The notes beneath the pieces were generated by a model. The model did not search any database, was not told the origin of the DNA, and worked only from the letters and a program-made list of their open reading frames with translations. Both the position numbers and the translations under genes were made by a program. 64,000 nt of DNA from Rhodothermales bacterium (lineage in GTDB: Bacteria > Bacteroidota > Rhodothermia > Rhodothermales > VXPQ01): contig JAJECT010000042.1 in the NCBI GenBank assembly GCA_022821845.1, positions 1 through 64,000 on the forward strand, given 5' to 3'. This document shows, piece by piece, positions 1 through 8,800 of this stretch (position 1 is its first letter; each line of letters begins with the position of its first letter).

Positions 1-1
1 C

Positions 2-274
2 GAAGGCTCCATCGTGGTGCGCACGGTCATTGACGGCGAGGGCGACTACGGCTTCAACGCGCAGACCGAAGAGTACGGCGCGCTCATGAAGGAGGGCGTC
101 ATCGACCCGACGAAGGTGACGCGCACGGCGCTGGAGAACGCAGCGTCCGTCTCGAGCCTGCTCCTGACGACGGAAACCGTCATCAGCGACAAGCCGGAGA
201 AGAACGCGGGTGGCGCCGCAGGCCCCCCCGCAGGAGGCATGCCCGGAGGAATGGGCGGGGGAATGGACTTTTAG
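2..274 (+). CDS. groL: Chaperonin GroEL, C-terminal fragment (5' end outside the window)
   Basis: The last 90 residues of the 60-kDa chaperonin, which folds proteins in an ATP-driven double ring in the cytoplasm with GroES. The frame is already open at base 2. It shows the conserved equatorial-domain segment [19 protein letters not shown], then [21 protein letters not shown], and the flexible Gly/Met-rich tail [10 protein letters not shown] that ends most bacterial GroELs. The stop TAG (272-274) overlaps the stop of the convergent glmM gene (271-273 on the other strand), so the two genes share the four bases TTAG and leave no room for a terminator between them. Identity is secure; only the 5' part is missing. 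Confidence 0.97.
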   Translation, partial: EGSIVVRTVIDGEGDYGFNAQTEEYGALMKEGVIDPTKVTRTALENAASVSSLLLTTETVISDKPEKNAGGAAGPPAGGMPGGMGGGMDF

Positions 275-1671
275 GAGGCCGCCTCTTCGATTTCGGAAAG
301 GAAGCGGGCGGCCAGCGCGGCGGCCCGCTCCTCCGAGGGCGCCTCGGCGTACAGACGTACGATGGGCTCCGTATTGGATTTGCGCAGGTGCACCCAGGCG
401 TCGTCGAAGTCGATTTTGAGGCCGTCGATGGTGTTTACGTTGCCCCCCGCGCTGCCCCCCGCGTAGCGCGCCGCCAGCGCGGCAAGGAGCGCGTCGGGGT
501 CGCGGTCGCCGATGGGCGCCTTGTTCTTGCTTAATGCGTACTGCGGCAGGCGCGCCTTCATGGCCGAAAGCGCCTCCCCGCGGTTCGCCATATGCTGCAG
601 AACGAGCGCGGCCCCCGCCAGCGCGTCGCGCCCGTAATGCAAATCGGGCAAAATGACGCCGCCGTTGCCCTCGCCGCCCAGCACGGCGCCCGTCTCCTGC
701 ATCTTCCGAACCACGTGAATCTCGCCCACAGGGGAACGAAACACCGGTTGCCCGAAGGAGGCGGCCACATCGTCGATGGCCCGCGAGGAAGAAAGGTTGG
801 TCGCGAACGCGCCGGGCCGGAAGCGCCACAGGAAGTCGGCGGCGATCACCTGGGTCAATTCCTCGCCCATGTAGGTCCCTCCGTCCGCCACCAGCGCCAG
901 CCGGTCCGCATCCGGGTCTACGGCAAGGCCGACGTCCGCCCCCGTTGCCGCCACCAGGTCCGTTAATTCGACAAGATGCTCGGGGAGCGGCTCGGCGGGA
1001 TGCGCAAAAAGGCCGGTGGGTTCGCAATGCAGGCAGCGCATGCGTTCTTCCCGCACCCCCAACCGCTTCAGTAGCGCAGGCAACGCCACGCCGCCCACCG
1101 AATTGACCGCGTCGATCGCCACGGAAAAGTCCCGGCGCCGGATGGATTCGGGGTCGATGTAGTCCAGCGCAAGGATGCGATCGATATGATGGTCCAGAAA
1201 ATCTTCCTGCCTGTAGCTTCCAAGGGCGTTCCACGGCGCCCGGTCCGCTTGCCCGCTTTCGGCGAAACGCAACACCTCTTCGCCCTCCTCCGGCCCCAGA
1301 AATTCTCCCTTTTCGTCCAGCAGTTTCAGGGCATTCCATTCGGGAGGATTGTGCGAAGCCGAAAGGACGACGCCCCCCGAAGCGCCCAGCGCCGCAACAG
1401 CCATTTCCACGGTAGGCGTCGCGGCCAGTCCGGCGTCTACCACATCCACGCCTGCGCTGCGCAGCGCGCCCGCCACAATGGAAGCGCATACCTCCCCGGT
1501 TACGCGGGCGTCCCGGCCCAGGACCACCACCGGGTCGCGCCCGACGAGGGCGGCGCGGCGACGGGTCCAGACGGCGTACGCGCCGGCATAGCGCACCAGC
1601 GCTTCGGGGTCCAGCCCATTGCCGAAAATGCCGCGAATTCCGGAAACAGAGGCGATAAGCGTTGGCGGCAT
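271..1671 (-). CDS. glmM: Phosphoglucosamine mutase (alpha-D-phosphohexomutase family)
   Basis: Interconverts glucosamine-6-phosphate and glucosamine-1-phosphate on the route to UDP-GlcNAc, for peptidoglycan. 466 aa from the ATG at 1669-1671, which gives the N-terminus [18 protein letters not shown]. Family marks in order: the catalytic phosphoserine loop [13 protein letters not shown], the metal loop DPDADR, the sugar loop GEGNGG, and the phosphate-binding [12 protein letters not shown] near the C-terminus. SNTEP in place of the proteobacterial SGTEP is typical of Bacteroidota-type enzymes. The open frame runs far upstream, but those residues are low-complexity and out of family. A phosphomannomutase/phosphoglucomutase role is the main alternative. 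Confidence 0.88.
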   Translation of the reverse strand: MPPTLIASVSGIRGIFGNGLDPEALVRYAGAYAVWTRRRAALVGRDPVVVLGRDARVTGEVCASIVAGALRSAGVDVVDAGLAATPTVEMAVAALGASGGVVLSASHNPPEWNALKLLDEKGEFLGPEEGEEVLRFAESGQADRAPWNALGSYRQEDFLDHHIDRILALDYIDPESIRRRDFSVAIDAVNSVGGVALPALLKRLGVREERMRCLHCEPTGLFAHPAEPLPEHLVELTDLVAATGADVGLAVDPDADRLALVADGGTYMGEELTQVIAADFLWRFRPGAFATNLSSSRAIDDVAASFGQPVFRSPVGEIHVVRKMQETGAVLGGEGNGGVILPDLHYGRDALAGAALVLQHMANRGEALSAMKARLPQYALSKNKAPIGDRDPDALLAALAARYAGGSAGGNVNTIDGLKIDFDDAWVHLRKSNTEPIVRLYAEAPSEERAAALAARFLSEIEEAAS

Positions 1672-1777
1672 GATTAATAATGCGTAAAATGCAGGGTTAC
1701 GAAAAACGTTGGCGACAAAGCGGCGCGGCGCGTGGGCGCAAGCGGTGCTTTTGCGACGGGCTTTTGCATTGGCTTGC

Positions 1778-2758
1778 ATGATGAACCTTCCGCGACGGCT
1801 TGTGGATCCGCCCCGCCTGGAAATACAGTCCCCCGAAATGCGTTGGCGGCATCGCTTCACCCTCCTCACGGGCGCCGCCACCCTCCTCCTCATGGCGTGG
1901 GGCGCCTTCGTCACCAGCATCAATGCGGGGCTGGCCGTGCCAGACTGGCCCTCGTCTTTCAATTCGTACGATCCGTTCAACCCCTGGCCCGAATGGTGGA
2001 AAATCACGCCCGTCCTCGCGGAGCATGGCCACCGCCTCCTTGGCATGCTGGCCGGCCTCCTGACGCTGATCCTCGCCGCGTGGACCTGGGTCGCCGAGCG
2101 GCGCCGATGGCTGAAGGTCCTTGCGGCCATAGCCCTTGCGCTGGTCATTCTGCAAGGCGTGCTGGGCGGCTTGCGGGTCGTGTGGCTGTCCCTGGACCTC
2201 GCCGTGGTCCATGCCTGCATGGCGCAACTGTTTCTGGGCCTCGTTACGGGGATGGCCCTCTTTACCTCGAAGGCGTGGCTGGACCAGGACGCGCGCGAAG
2301 CCGACGCCAACCCGTCTTTTTTGCGGCGCGCAGCGGTGGGCGCGCTCGGCGTCTTGTATGCGCAGATTATCCTCGGCGCGCTGCTTCGCCATCCGGGCAC
2401 AGGCATCGATCCCCTGCTGGCGGGCCTGCATATTTTCGGGGCGGTCCTGACAACCGGCGCGATCATATATTTGTTCGCATACGTTTTCCGCAGGTTTCGC
2501 GGCGCGCGCATCGCATATCCCGCCGCCCGCCTGCTCCTCCTGCTCGTCGTCGTACAAGTCTTGCTGGGCGTTACGGCATATGTGGTTACCCTCGACGACC
2601 GAGGCATGCTCGAACCAGGCAACCTGCAAGTGGTAACGAACACCGCGCATATGGTCGTCGGAGCGCTGCTGATGGCCGCCGCCGCATGCGCCGCGCTGGG
2701 AGCGTTCCATTTGAAAAAAACCGGCGAAACCCGCGTCCCGGCGCGCGAAATACGCTAA
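1778..2758 (+). CDS. ctaA: Heme A synthase (COX15/CtaA family)
   Basis: Oxidises the C8 methyl of heme O to give heme A for aa3-type cytochrome oxidases; an integral membrane protein. About 326 aa with around eight hydrophobic segments. Recognisable stretches include GAFVTSINAGLAVPDWP near the first membrane helix, then EHGHRLLGMLAGLLT with a candidate heme-ligand His, a second-half VVHACMAQLFLGL, and a C-terminal NTAHMVVGALL. In-frame ATGs lie at 1709, 1778, 1781 and 1838; 1778 keeps a short basic leader before RWRHRFTLLTG, and no strong Shine-Dalgarno decides. It is followed 27 bases later by ctaB, the preceding enzyme of the same pathway. Confidence 0.9.
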   Translation: MMNLPRRLVDPPRLEIQSPEMRWRHRFTLLTGAATLLLMAWGAFVTSINAGLAVPDWPSSFNSYDPFNPWPEWWKITPVLAEHGHRLLGMLAGLLTLILAAWTWVAERRRWLKVLAAIALALVILQGVLGGLRVVWLSLDLAVVHACMAQLFLGLVTGMALFTSKAWLDQDAREADANPSFLRRAAVGALGVLYAQIILGALLRHPGTGIDPLLAGLHIFGAVLTTGAIIYLFAYVFRRFRGARIAYPAARLLLLLVVVQVLLGVTAYVVTLDDRGMLEPGNLQVVTNTAHMVVGALLMAAAACAALGAFHLKKTGETRVPAREIR

Positions 2759-2785
2759 AATCCGTTATATTAACAAGATACTTCA

Positions 2786-3775
2786 TTGTCCCGACGCGCT
2801 ACGCCCGTGCCGCCCCATTCTTCCGAAGACCTCTCTCGCCCTGCGCTCGCGTCCCGCGCCAAGACCCGCGCGGCGCATCCGGCGCAAACAGGCGGCGACC
2901 GGGCGCAGGTTCTCCGTTCGTATCTCGAACTGGCGAAACCGGAAATCACGCTGCTCGTCGCGCTGTCGTCCGCCGGGGGATTCTTTCTGGCTCCGACGCC
3001 GTCTATCGACCTGGGGCGCCTCGTGTGGCTGCTTGTCGGCGTGACGCTGGCGAGCGCGGGCGCAAGCGCCCTGAATCACTGGATCGAACGGGAGCGCGAC
3101 GGCGCCATGCGGCGGACCATGCATCGCCCCTTGCCCTCCGGGCGGATGGCTCCGTCGGCGGCGCTGTATTTCGGGACCGGGCTGGTTGCGGCGGGCGCGG
3201 GATTGTTGTGCCCGCTCGTCAATCCGCTGACCGGCATGCTGGCGATGGCGACCGTATTGCTCTACCTGTTCGCCTACACCCCGCTCAAGCCGCGTTCCCG
3301 GTGGAATACGCTGGTGGGCACGCTGCCGGGCGCGCTGCCCGCGCTGGGCGGATGGACGGCGGCCACCGGCGCGATCGGCTGGGGCGGCGTGGCGGCGTTT
3401 TCCATCCTCGCCGCATGGCAAATGCCCCATTTTCTGGCCCTGGCCTGGATGTACCGCAAGGATTACGAACGCGGCGGATACGCCATGCTGACCGCAACGG
3501 ACCCGACGGGCCGCGCCACCACCGGGCAAACCCTTTTCTTTACCCTCCTGCTCGCGGCGTTGAGCCTCTGGCCCGTAGCCCTTTCGCTCGTCGGGTGGGG
3601 GTATGCGCTCGCCGCCGTCGCCCTCGGCGTATGGTTCCTCCGCGCGGCCGTCGCCTTTCGCCGCAGCCGGGACGTCCGGGACGCCCGGCGGGTCCTGCGC
3701 GTATCCATCTGGTACATTCCCGCGCTCGTGCTGGCCCTGCTCATAGACCGCGTGGCGCTGAGCGGTCTTTTTTAA
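2786..3775 (+). CDS. ctaB: Protoheme IX farnesyltransferase (heme O synthase, UbiA superfamily)
   Basis: Adds a farnesyl group to protoheme to make heme O, the substrate of CtaA. 329 aa, with a hydrophilic leader of about 45 residues and then a polytopic UbiA-type membrane core. The first Asp-rich prenyl-diphosphate motif appears as NHWIERERDGAMRRTMHRPLPSG (N-x3-ER-x2-D, with the family's MxRTxxRPLP signature), and the second half has FAYTPLKPRS and WQMPHFLALAW. No ATG is available near the N-terminus. Translation must use TTG (2786) or the GTG near 2804; TTG is reported here. Transcribed with ctaA. Confidence 0.92.
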   Translation: MSRRATPVPPHSSEDLSRPALASRAKTRAAHPAQTGGDRAQVLRSYLELAKPEITLLVALSSAGGFFLAPTPSIDLGRLVWLLVGVTLASAGASALNHWIERERDGAMRRTMHRPLPSGRMAPSAALYFGTGLVAAGAGLLCPLVNPLTGMLAMATVLLYLFAYTPLKPRSRWNTLVGTLPGALPALGGWTAATGAIGWGGVAAFSILAAWQMPHFLALAWMYRKDYERGGYAMLTATDPTGRATTGQTLFFTLLLAALSLWPVALSLVGWGYALAAVALGVWFLRAAVAFRRSRDVRDARRVLRVSIWYIPALVLALLIDRVALSGLF

Positions 3776-3839
3776 GCGCCGCGCCGCGCTTGCCGGTCCT
3801 TGCCGCGCGCAGCGGGCCGTTTTTTCTCCCCTCCTTTCC

Positions 3840-4802
3840 GTGTCCGCCCTTCCCGTCCATATCGAGCGCCTTACCCATCGCTACGGATCGCACGGATCGA
3901 GATGGGCGCTGGACCAGGTCTCCCTGTCCGTGCCCGAGGGCGCGCTTTACGGCCTGCTTGGACCGAACGGAAGCGGCAAAACCACGCTGTTCCGCATGCT
4001 CTCCACGCTGCTCCGCCCGCCGGAAGGCGCGGTCCGCATCTTCGGGCGCGATCCCCGTACGCACCCCGACGCGGTGCGGCGGCGCGTCGGCGTCGTGTTT
4101 CAGGATGCGGCGCTGGACGAGGAACTGACCGTGCTGGAGAATCTGCGCGCGCATGCCGCCCTCTATGGATTGGCGCGGCGCGCATTCGAGGAGCGGCTTG
4201 CCCGGCTGCTGCCGCTTTTCGGGCTGGAGGACGTCTTGCGCGAGCGCGCCGGGCGGCTTTCCGGCGGACAAAAACGCCGCGCCGACCTTGCGCGAGGCCT
4301 GTTGCACGCGCCCCCGCTCTTGCTGCTCGACGAACCGGCGACCGGGCTGGACCCGGCGGCCCGGCACGCGTTTCGGGAAGCCGTGGACCGGCTGCGGCGC
4401 GAGGAAGGCGCCACGGTCTTGCTCGCCACGCACGCCATGGAAGAGGCCGACCGATGCGACCTGCTGACCATTCTGGACCGGGGCCGGGTCGTGGCGCACG
4501 GTACGCCCGCCGCGCTCAAAGAGGCCATCGGCGCCGAAACGCTGTGGATCGAATGCGACCGCCCCGAGGACCTGGCCAGGCAGATTGCGCAGCGCCTGGA
4601 CGTACCTGCGCAGGTCATCGGGACGCGGGTGCAGATCGCAGGACCGCGCGCCCGCGATTTGCTGTCCCCCGTCTACGAAACCGCCGGAGAAGCGATCCGG
4701 TCCGTCACCATCCGGCGCCCCACGCTGGAAGACGTGTTCATGGCGCGCGCAGGACGCGGACTTCGCGAAAACGAACGACGTTCGGAGGGCGAAACGCCAT
4801 GA
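3840..4802 (+). CDS. ABC transporter ATP-binding protein (NatA/CcmA-like, ABC-2 partner)
   Basis: Cytoplasmic ATPase that powers the membrane protein encoded next. 320 aa from a GTG start. The nucleotide-binding domain carries Walker A GPNGSGKTT, the signature LSGGQKRR, Walker B LLLLDEPATGLD and the H-loop ATHAME. A roughly 100-residue C-terminal regulatory tail follows, as in DrrA/NatA-type exporters. Its TGA (4800-4802) overlaps the ATG of the permease in ATGA, so the two are translationally coupled. Sitting behind ctaA-ctaB suggests a link with respiratory-chain assembly, but the substrate cannot be read from sequence. Confidence 0.9.
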   Translation: MSALPVHIERLTHRYGSHGSRWALDQVSLSVPEGALYGLLGPNGSGKTTLFRMLSTLLRPPEGAVRIFGRDPRTHPDAVRRRVGVVFQDAALDEELTVLENLRAHAALYGLARRAFEERLARLLPLFGLEDVLRERAGRLSGGQKRRADLARGLLHAPPLLLLDEPATGLDPAARHAFREAVDRLRREEGATVLLATHAMEEADRCDLLTILDRGRVVAHGTPAALKEAIGAETLWIECDRPEDLARQIAQRLDVPAQVIGTRVQIAGPRARDLLSPVYETAGEAIRSVTIRRPTLEDVFMARAGRGLRENERRSEGETP

Positions 4803-5587
4803 AAATGCACGCCACTGCTGCGCTCTGGCGGCGCGAACTGGTCAAATTCGCGCGAGACCGAAACCGGGTCGCCGGGGCCGCGCTGCAACCCATCGCGATC
4901 TGGCTGCTCCTGGGGTTCGGGTTTCGGGATTCCTTCCGCTTGCCGGGCGCAGAGGGCATGGCGGGCATGGACCTCCCCTATCTCGAATTTCTGTTTCCGG
5001 GGATGATGGCTATCGTGGCGCTGTTCACAGCCATCTTCTCGACTATTTCCATTGTGGAAGAGCGGCAGGGCGGCTTCCTGCAGGCGGCCCTCGCCACCCC
5101 GGCGCGGCGATGGGCGCTCGTGCTGGGCCCGGCGCTGGGCAGCGCCACGCTGGCCGTAGCGCAGGGCGCCTTGTTTTTCCTGCTGATTCCCCTGACGGGC
5201 CATGCCCCGAGCTGGGTCGGCGCGGCGATGATGGCCGGGATTCTGGCGGCGGTGGCGCTTGGATTCGCCGGACTGGGCGTCGTGATCGCCTGGCGGAGCC
5301 GGACCACGCGGGGCTTCCACGCCATTATGAACCTGCTTCTGATCCCGCTGTGGGTGCTCTCCGGCGCGTTCTTTCCCGCCGAAGGGGCGCCGGGCGTCCT
5401 GCAATGGGCCATCCGGCTGAACCCCGTTTCGTACGGGGTGGATGCGCTGCGAACCGCCCTGTACTGGCCGCACGAACCACCCCTTGCGATCTTTCCGTTC
5501 GGCCTTTCGCTCGCCGTGACCGGGCTTTTCGCCGCAATCACGCTCTTTTGGGCCGTGCGCTCGGCAAACAGGCCCATCCATGCGTAA
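4799..5587 (+). CDS. ABC-2 type transporter permease
   Basis: Membrane half of the exporter, 262 aa. A short cytoplasmic N-terminus (WRRELVKFARDRNRV) precedes about six hydrophobic helices. The family's conserved region is visible as LNPVSYGVDALRTALYW near the end, preceded by LLLIPLWVLSGAFFPAEGAP. The start overlaps the ATPase stop by four bases. Likely exports a lipid, drug or cofactor-related molecule; the position after heme A/O synthesis genes resembles other Bacteroidota oxidase-assembly neighbourhoods, though that is context only. Confidence 0.9.
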   Translation: MKMHATAALWRRELVKFARDRNRVAGAALQPIAIWLLLGFGFRDSFRLPGAEGMAGMDLPYLEFLFPGMMAIVALFTAIFSTISIVEERQGGFLQAALATPARRWALVLGPALGSATLAVAQGALFFLLIPLTGHAPSWVGAAMMAGILAAVALGFAGLGVVIAWRSRTTRGFHAIMNLLLIPLWVLSGAFFPAEGAPGVLQWAIRLNPVSYGVDALRTALYWPHEPPLAIFPFGLSLAVTGLFAAITLFWAVRSANRPIHA

Positions 5588-5623
5588 CCATCCCTTATTT
5601 ATCCCGTAAAACCGGAAAAAACC

Positions 5624-5800
5624 ATGCGCAGAACCCCAAAATCCCCCAGGGAAGGCATCTATGTCCTGCTCGTCGTCAATGGCAAAAAGTTCTGGTCCCC
5701 CATACGATTCTCCGCGGAGCGCCCTCTCGAACGGGACGAAGACGGCAAGGCCTGGGCCACGGTGCAACTGCCGGCCGTAGAACCTGACGAGCAAGGCTAA
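5624..5800 (+). CDS. Small hypothetical protein, 58 aa
   Basis: An ATG-to-TAA frame of 58 codons directly after the ABC-2 permease on the same strand. It reads MRRTPKSPREGIYVLLVVNG and then KKFWSPIRFSAERPL, ending in PAVEPDEQG. A basic start, a hydrophobic beta-strand-like middle and an acidic end suggest a small soluble domain. There is no clear ribosome site. The base composition matches the neighbouring genes. No family recognised; real expression is likely but unproven. Confidence 0.5.
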   Translation: MRRTPKSPREGIYVLLVVNGKKFWSPIRFSAERPLERDEDGKAWATVQLPAVEPDEQG

Positions 5801-5802
5801 TT

Positions 5803-5869
5803 GCTTCGTCATGCCTCGCCAGCGCACCCCTCGCAGCCTCTAATCTTCGCGGATTTAATCAGCGTATCC
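5803..5869 (-). repeat. Dispersed MITE-like repeat, copy 1
   Basis: Read on the minus strand this segment begins TAGGATACGCTGATTAAATC and continues through GGCTGCGAGGGGTGCGCTGG to GACGAAGC. It closely matches, over nearly 70 bases, the left half of the element at 11024-11230, and the first 45 bases match the copy at 31888. Its first three bases form the TAG stop of the Type ISP gene. No transposase is encoded in it. Confidence 0.8.
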
Positions 5870-8800
5870 TAAATCGGGTCCGTTCGCCAGGCGGGGTCGG
5901 GCAGTTCGCGCACGATGCGCAAGGTTTCCATGCTTACGCGGACGACCCTGGCCAGCAGTTTCAGGGGATACGCGGGGTTTTGCATGGTTTCGAGGGCGTA
6001 GCGGTTCGCGTCGTTCACGATGCCGCTGGCCTTGTCTGTCTTGACGCATTGCCGCTCCATGACCCAGGCGATGGCGGGCTTCCCGTTCACCATGTAGGCG
6101 TACGCCGCTTCGGGAATGTCCCGCGCCGTGATGTGGTCGTTGTACTGTACGCGCGTCCGGTCTTTGGCCTTGCCCTGGCGCGGATGGCGCATGGGCCCCT
6201 TGACGCGAAACCAGGCCATGGGGGGCATGCCTTCGGGCGGCGTCCAGCCCCCCTTTTCGAAGGCGATGGGCCAGGACTCCGCCTCGTCGTATCGTACGTG
6301 CAGATGGCCCAGTTCCTCCCCGGCCTGCGCCAGCGCCCAAAAATCCTCGGGGCGCGCCGGAATGGGAATGCGCGGCAATTCCTTGCGCAGGTTCGCGGCG
6401 TATTTTTCGCGGTAGGACGGCACGTGCAGCACGCCGTATATGTAATGGAAAAGCACGTCCGCCGTAAGTTCGCTCCCCAGGCCCAGCTGCGCGCGGAACC
6501 CCTGCAGAGCCGCCTCGCTGATGGCGCTCTCGCGGACGTATCCCTCGGCATCCGTTTCGCGCCGGGCGCTGGCGAACAAGCCGTCCTTGTCCGAGGCGGG
6601 CTTGCTGTACAGCCACCGGGGGAAGCATTGGCCGCTGGCGATAAAATGCAGATTGGGAATTTCGTTCGCCATCAAGCATGAAAAATCGTCGCTCTCTCCT
6701 TTTCCTGTCACGCAAATAACCTGATTTTTTACTGCCGCATGCGGAAATAATTTGGGAATCTGATAGACCATTTCATTGAGTCTTCGACCAAAATAAAGGT
6801 GTTGCCGGGTAAATGGCCGATATTGCGACGGCGCAAAACGCCCTTCGTCAATGCCGAGTGATTTGTTCCGCCGGAGATCATTCTTTAATGCCCGCGTCCA
6901 GCTGATTTGCGTAGCGTCATTGTTTACAAGGCGGGTAATTTCCGCTGCCGACAATCGCTGTGCGCTCCCGGCAATCTGATCTTGCAATCGATCCCGTTCT
7001 GCATTGTAGAAGTAGATCATGTCCTCCACGTTACCGCGCAATACAACGTCCGAATAATTGTAGCACCAGGCGTCGCGACCGGTAACTATACCCAGCGAGT
7101 AATTTTTGAATATGGTTGCGCCGCCATGCTCATTTCCAGATTTGTCCCCCATGGCCATAAATTTCGCAAATCCTGCTTCCCGCTGGTTCAGCCAATCATA
7201 ATGTACATCCGGTTTAATGTCCATCCATCCGCCATTTGTCGCTACGCCCTGCAAACCGCCGTACGCGGATACTCTTTCCAGTTTTTCCTCCCGGCTCAGG
7301 TAATCCCCTATGTCGTAAAACCGAATCCGGCAGCCCGTGCGTTCCGGGTTGCGAACCAGGAGCGCAATGGCTACGGGCGCCCGGGATCCTGCGCCAAATA
7401 CCTTGCCCCCTTCCCTTCGCGACCGTTCGCCCTGCGTTCGCTGGTTTCCCCGCAAATGCAATACATGAATACTGGTGAATTCCTCCGCAAAGCATTTGCG
7501 TAAACCATCCATCGCATTGGCCTCCAGCCAGCCCGCATTGGTCACAAAGCCGATCACGCCGCTTTCGCCAATGCGGTCGGAAGCCCAGCGAATGGCACGG
7601 ATATAACTATCGTAAAGATTGCGCAAGGATGCACCCGAAGCATGCGCAACGTAGGTTGTCGCTATCTTGGCATCAAGCTTTGGATATTTCTGATTCTGGG
7701 CCGCGTCATTTTCGCTCTTTTGCCCGGTACTCCACGGCGGATTCCCCACAATCACCCGGATAGGCGCGTCTTTTTGCTTCTTGCGTTGCTCGGAATTCTC
7801 CGGCAGGATGCTTGCAATCAGGTCTTCGGTATCTTGCATTTCGAACGTATCCGTCAGGATGATGCCCGGGAACCGCTCGTAGGCGTCCGCCCCCACCGTT
7901 TCGTGATAGGCCGCCTCGATATTCACCGCCGCAATGTAGTAGGCCAGCAGCATAATCTCGTTGGCGTGCATCTCGGAGGCGTATTTTCCGGGCAAATCTT
8001 CCCGTGAGATCAGCCCATTCTGAATAATGCGCGTGATGAAGGTGCCCGTGCCCGTAAAGGGGTCCAGAATCTGTACGCCGTCCGAAGAAAGAGACTGCCC
8101 GAATTCCGAGCGCAGCAGTTCGTCCACCGAATGCAGGATGAAGTCCACGATTTCTATGGGCGTGTACACAATGCCCAGTTTCTCCGCCGTTTTGGGAAAC
8201 GCGTTTCGGAAGAATTTGTCGTAGAGATCGGTAATGATCTTTTGCCGGGCCAGCGCGGTGTTCGCGGCTTTCGCCCGCCGCGCCACGCTGGCGTAGAATT
8301 CGTCCAGGCTCTCGGCCTCCGTTTCGATATTCGCCGGTTCCAGCACGTCCAGCACCAGCTGCATGCCCTTGCTCACCGGGTTCTCGTCCACGAAGCGGGC
8401 GTCGCCATGCAGCGCCTCGAAAACGGGCCGGGTAACCATGTGCTGCGCCAGCATTTCAATGGCCTCCTTCTCCGTAACGCCTTCGTTCAGGTCGTCGCGG
8501 AGTTCCGCAAGGAATTCGCCGAACACTTCCTGCGCCGCCTCGTCCGCCGTCACCATCGCCTGGATGCGCGCGATATGCCGCTGGGCAATGGCGGCCACGT
8601 CCTCCGCCCATTCGCTCCAGTAGCGCCGGTTGCCGCATTTCTCCACGATCTTCGCCCGGATCGCCGACGGCAGGTCGAATTCGAGGGCGTACTGCTTGTC
8701 CATCTCGCCGTTCGCCGCGCCGTCGCCGCCGGGGTCCTTGTCGCCCGTCCGGGGCGCGCTATCCGGGTCTTTGGGCCGCCAGTCCGAAAGCGCGATAATG

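Noticed and set aside
2786-3775. ctaB as the missing eboC
   Set aside because: It is a UbiA-family enzyme but has the heme O synthase signature and sits directly behind ctaA, far from the ebo genes.
1732-4128. 798-residue frame overlapping ctaA and ctaB
   Set aside because: Arg/Pro/Gly-rich out-of-frame reading; both heme genes are well supported in other frames.
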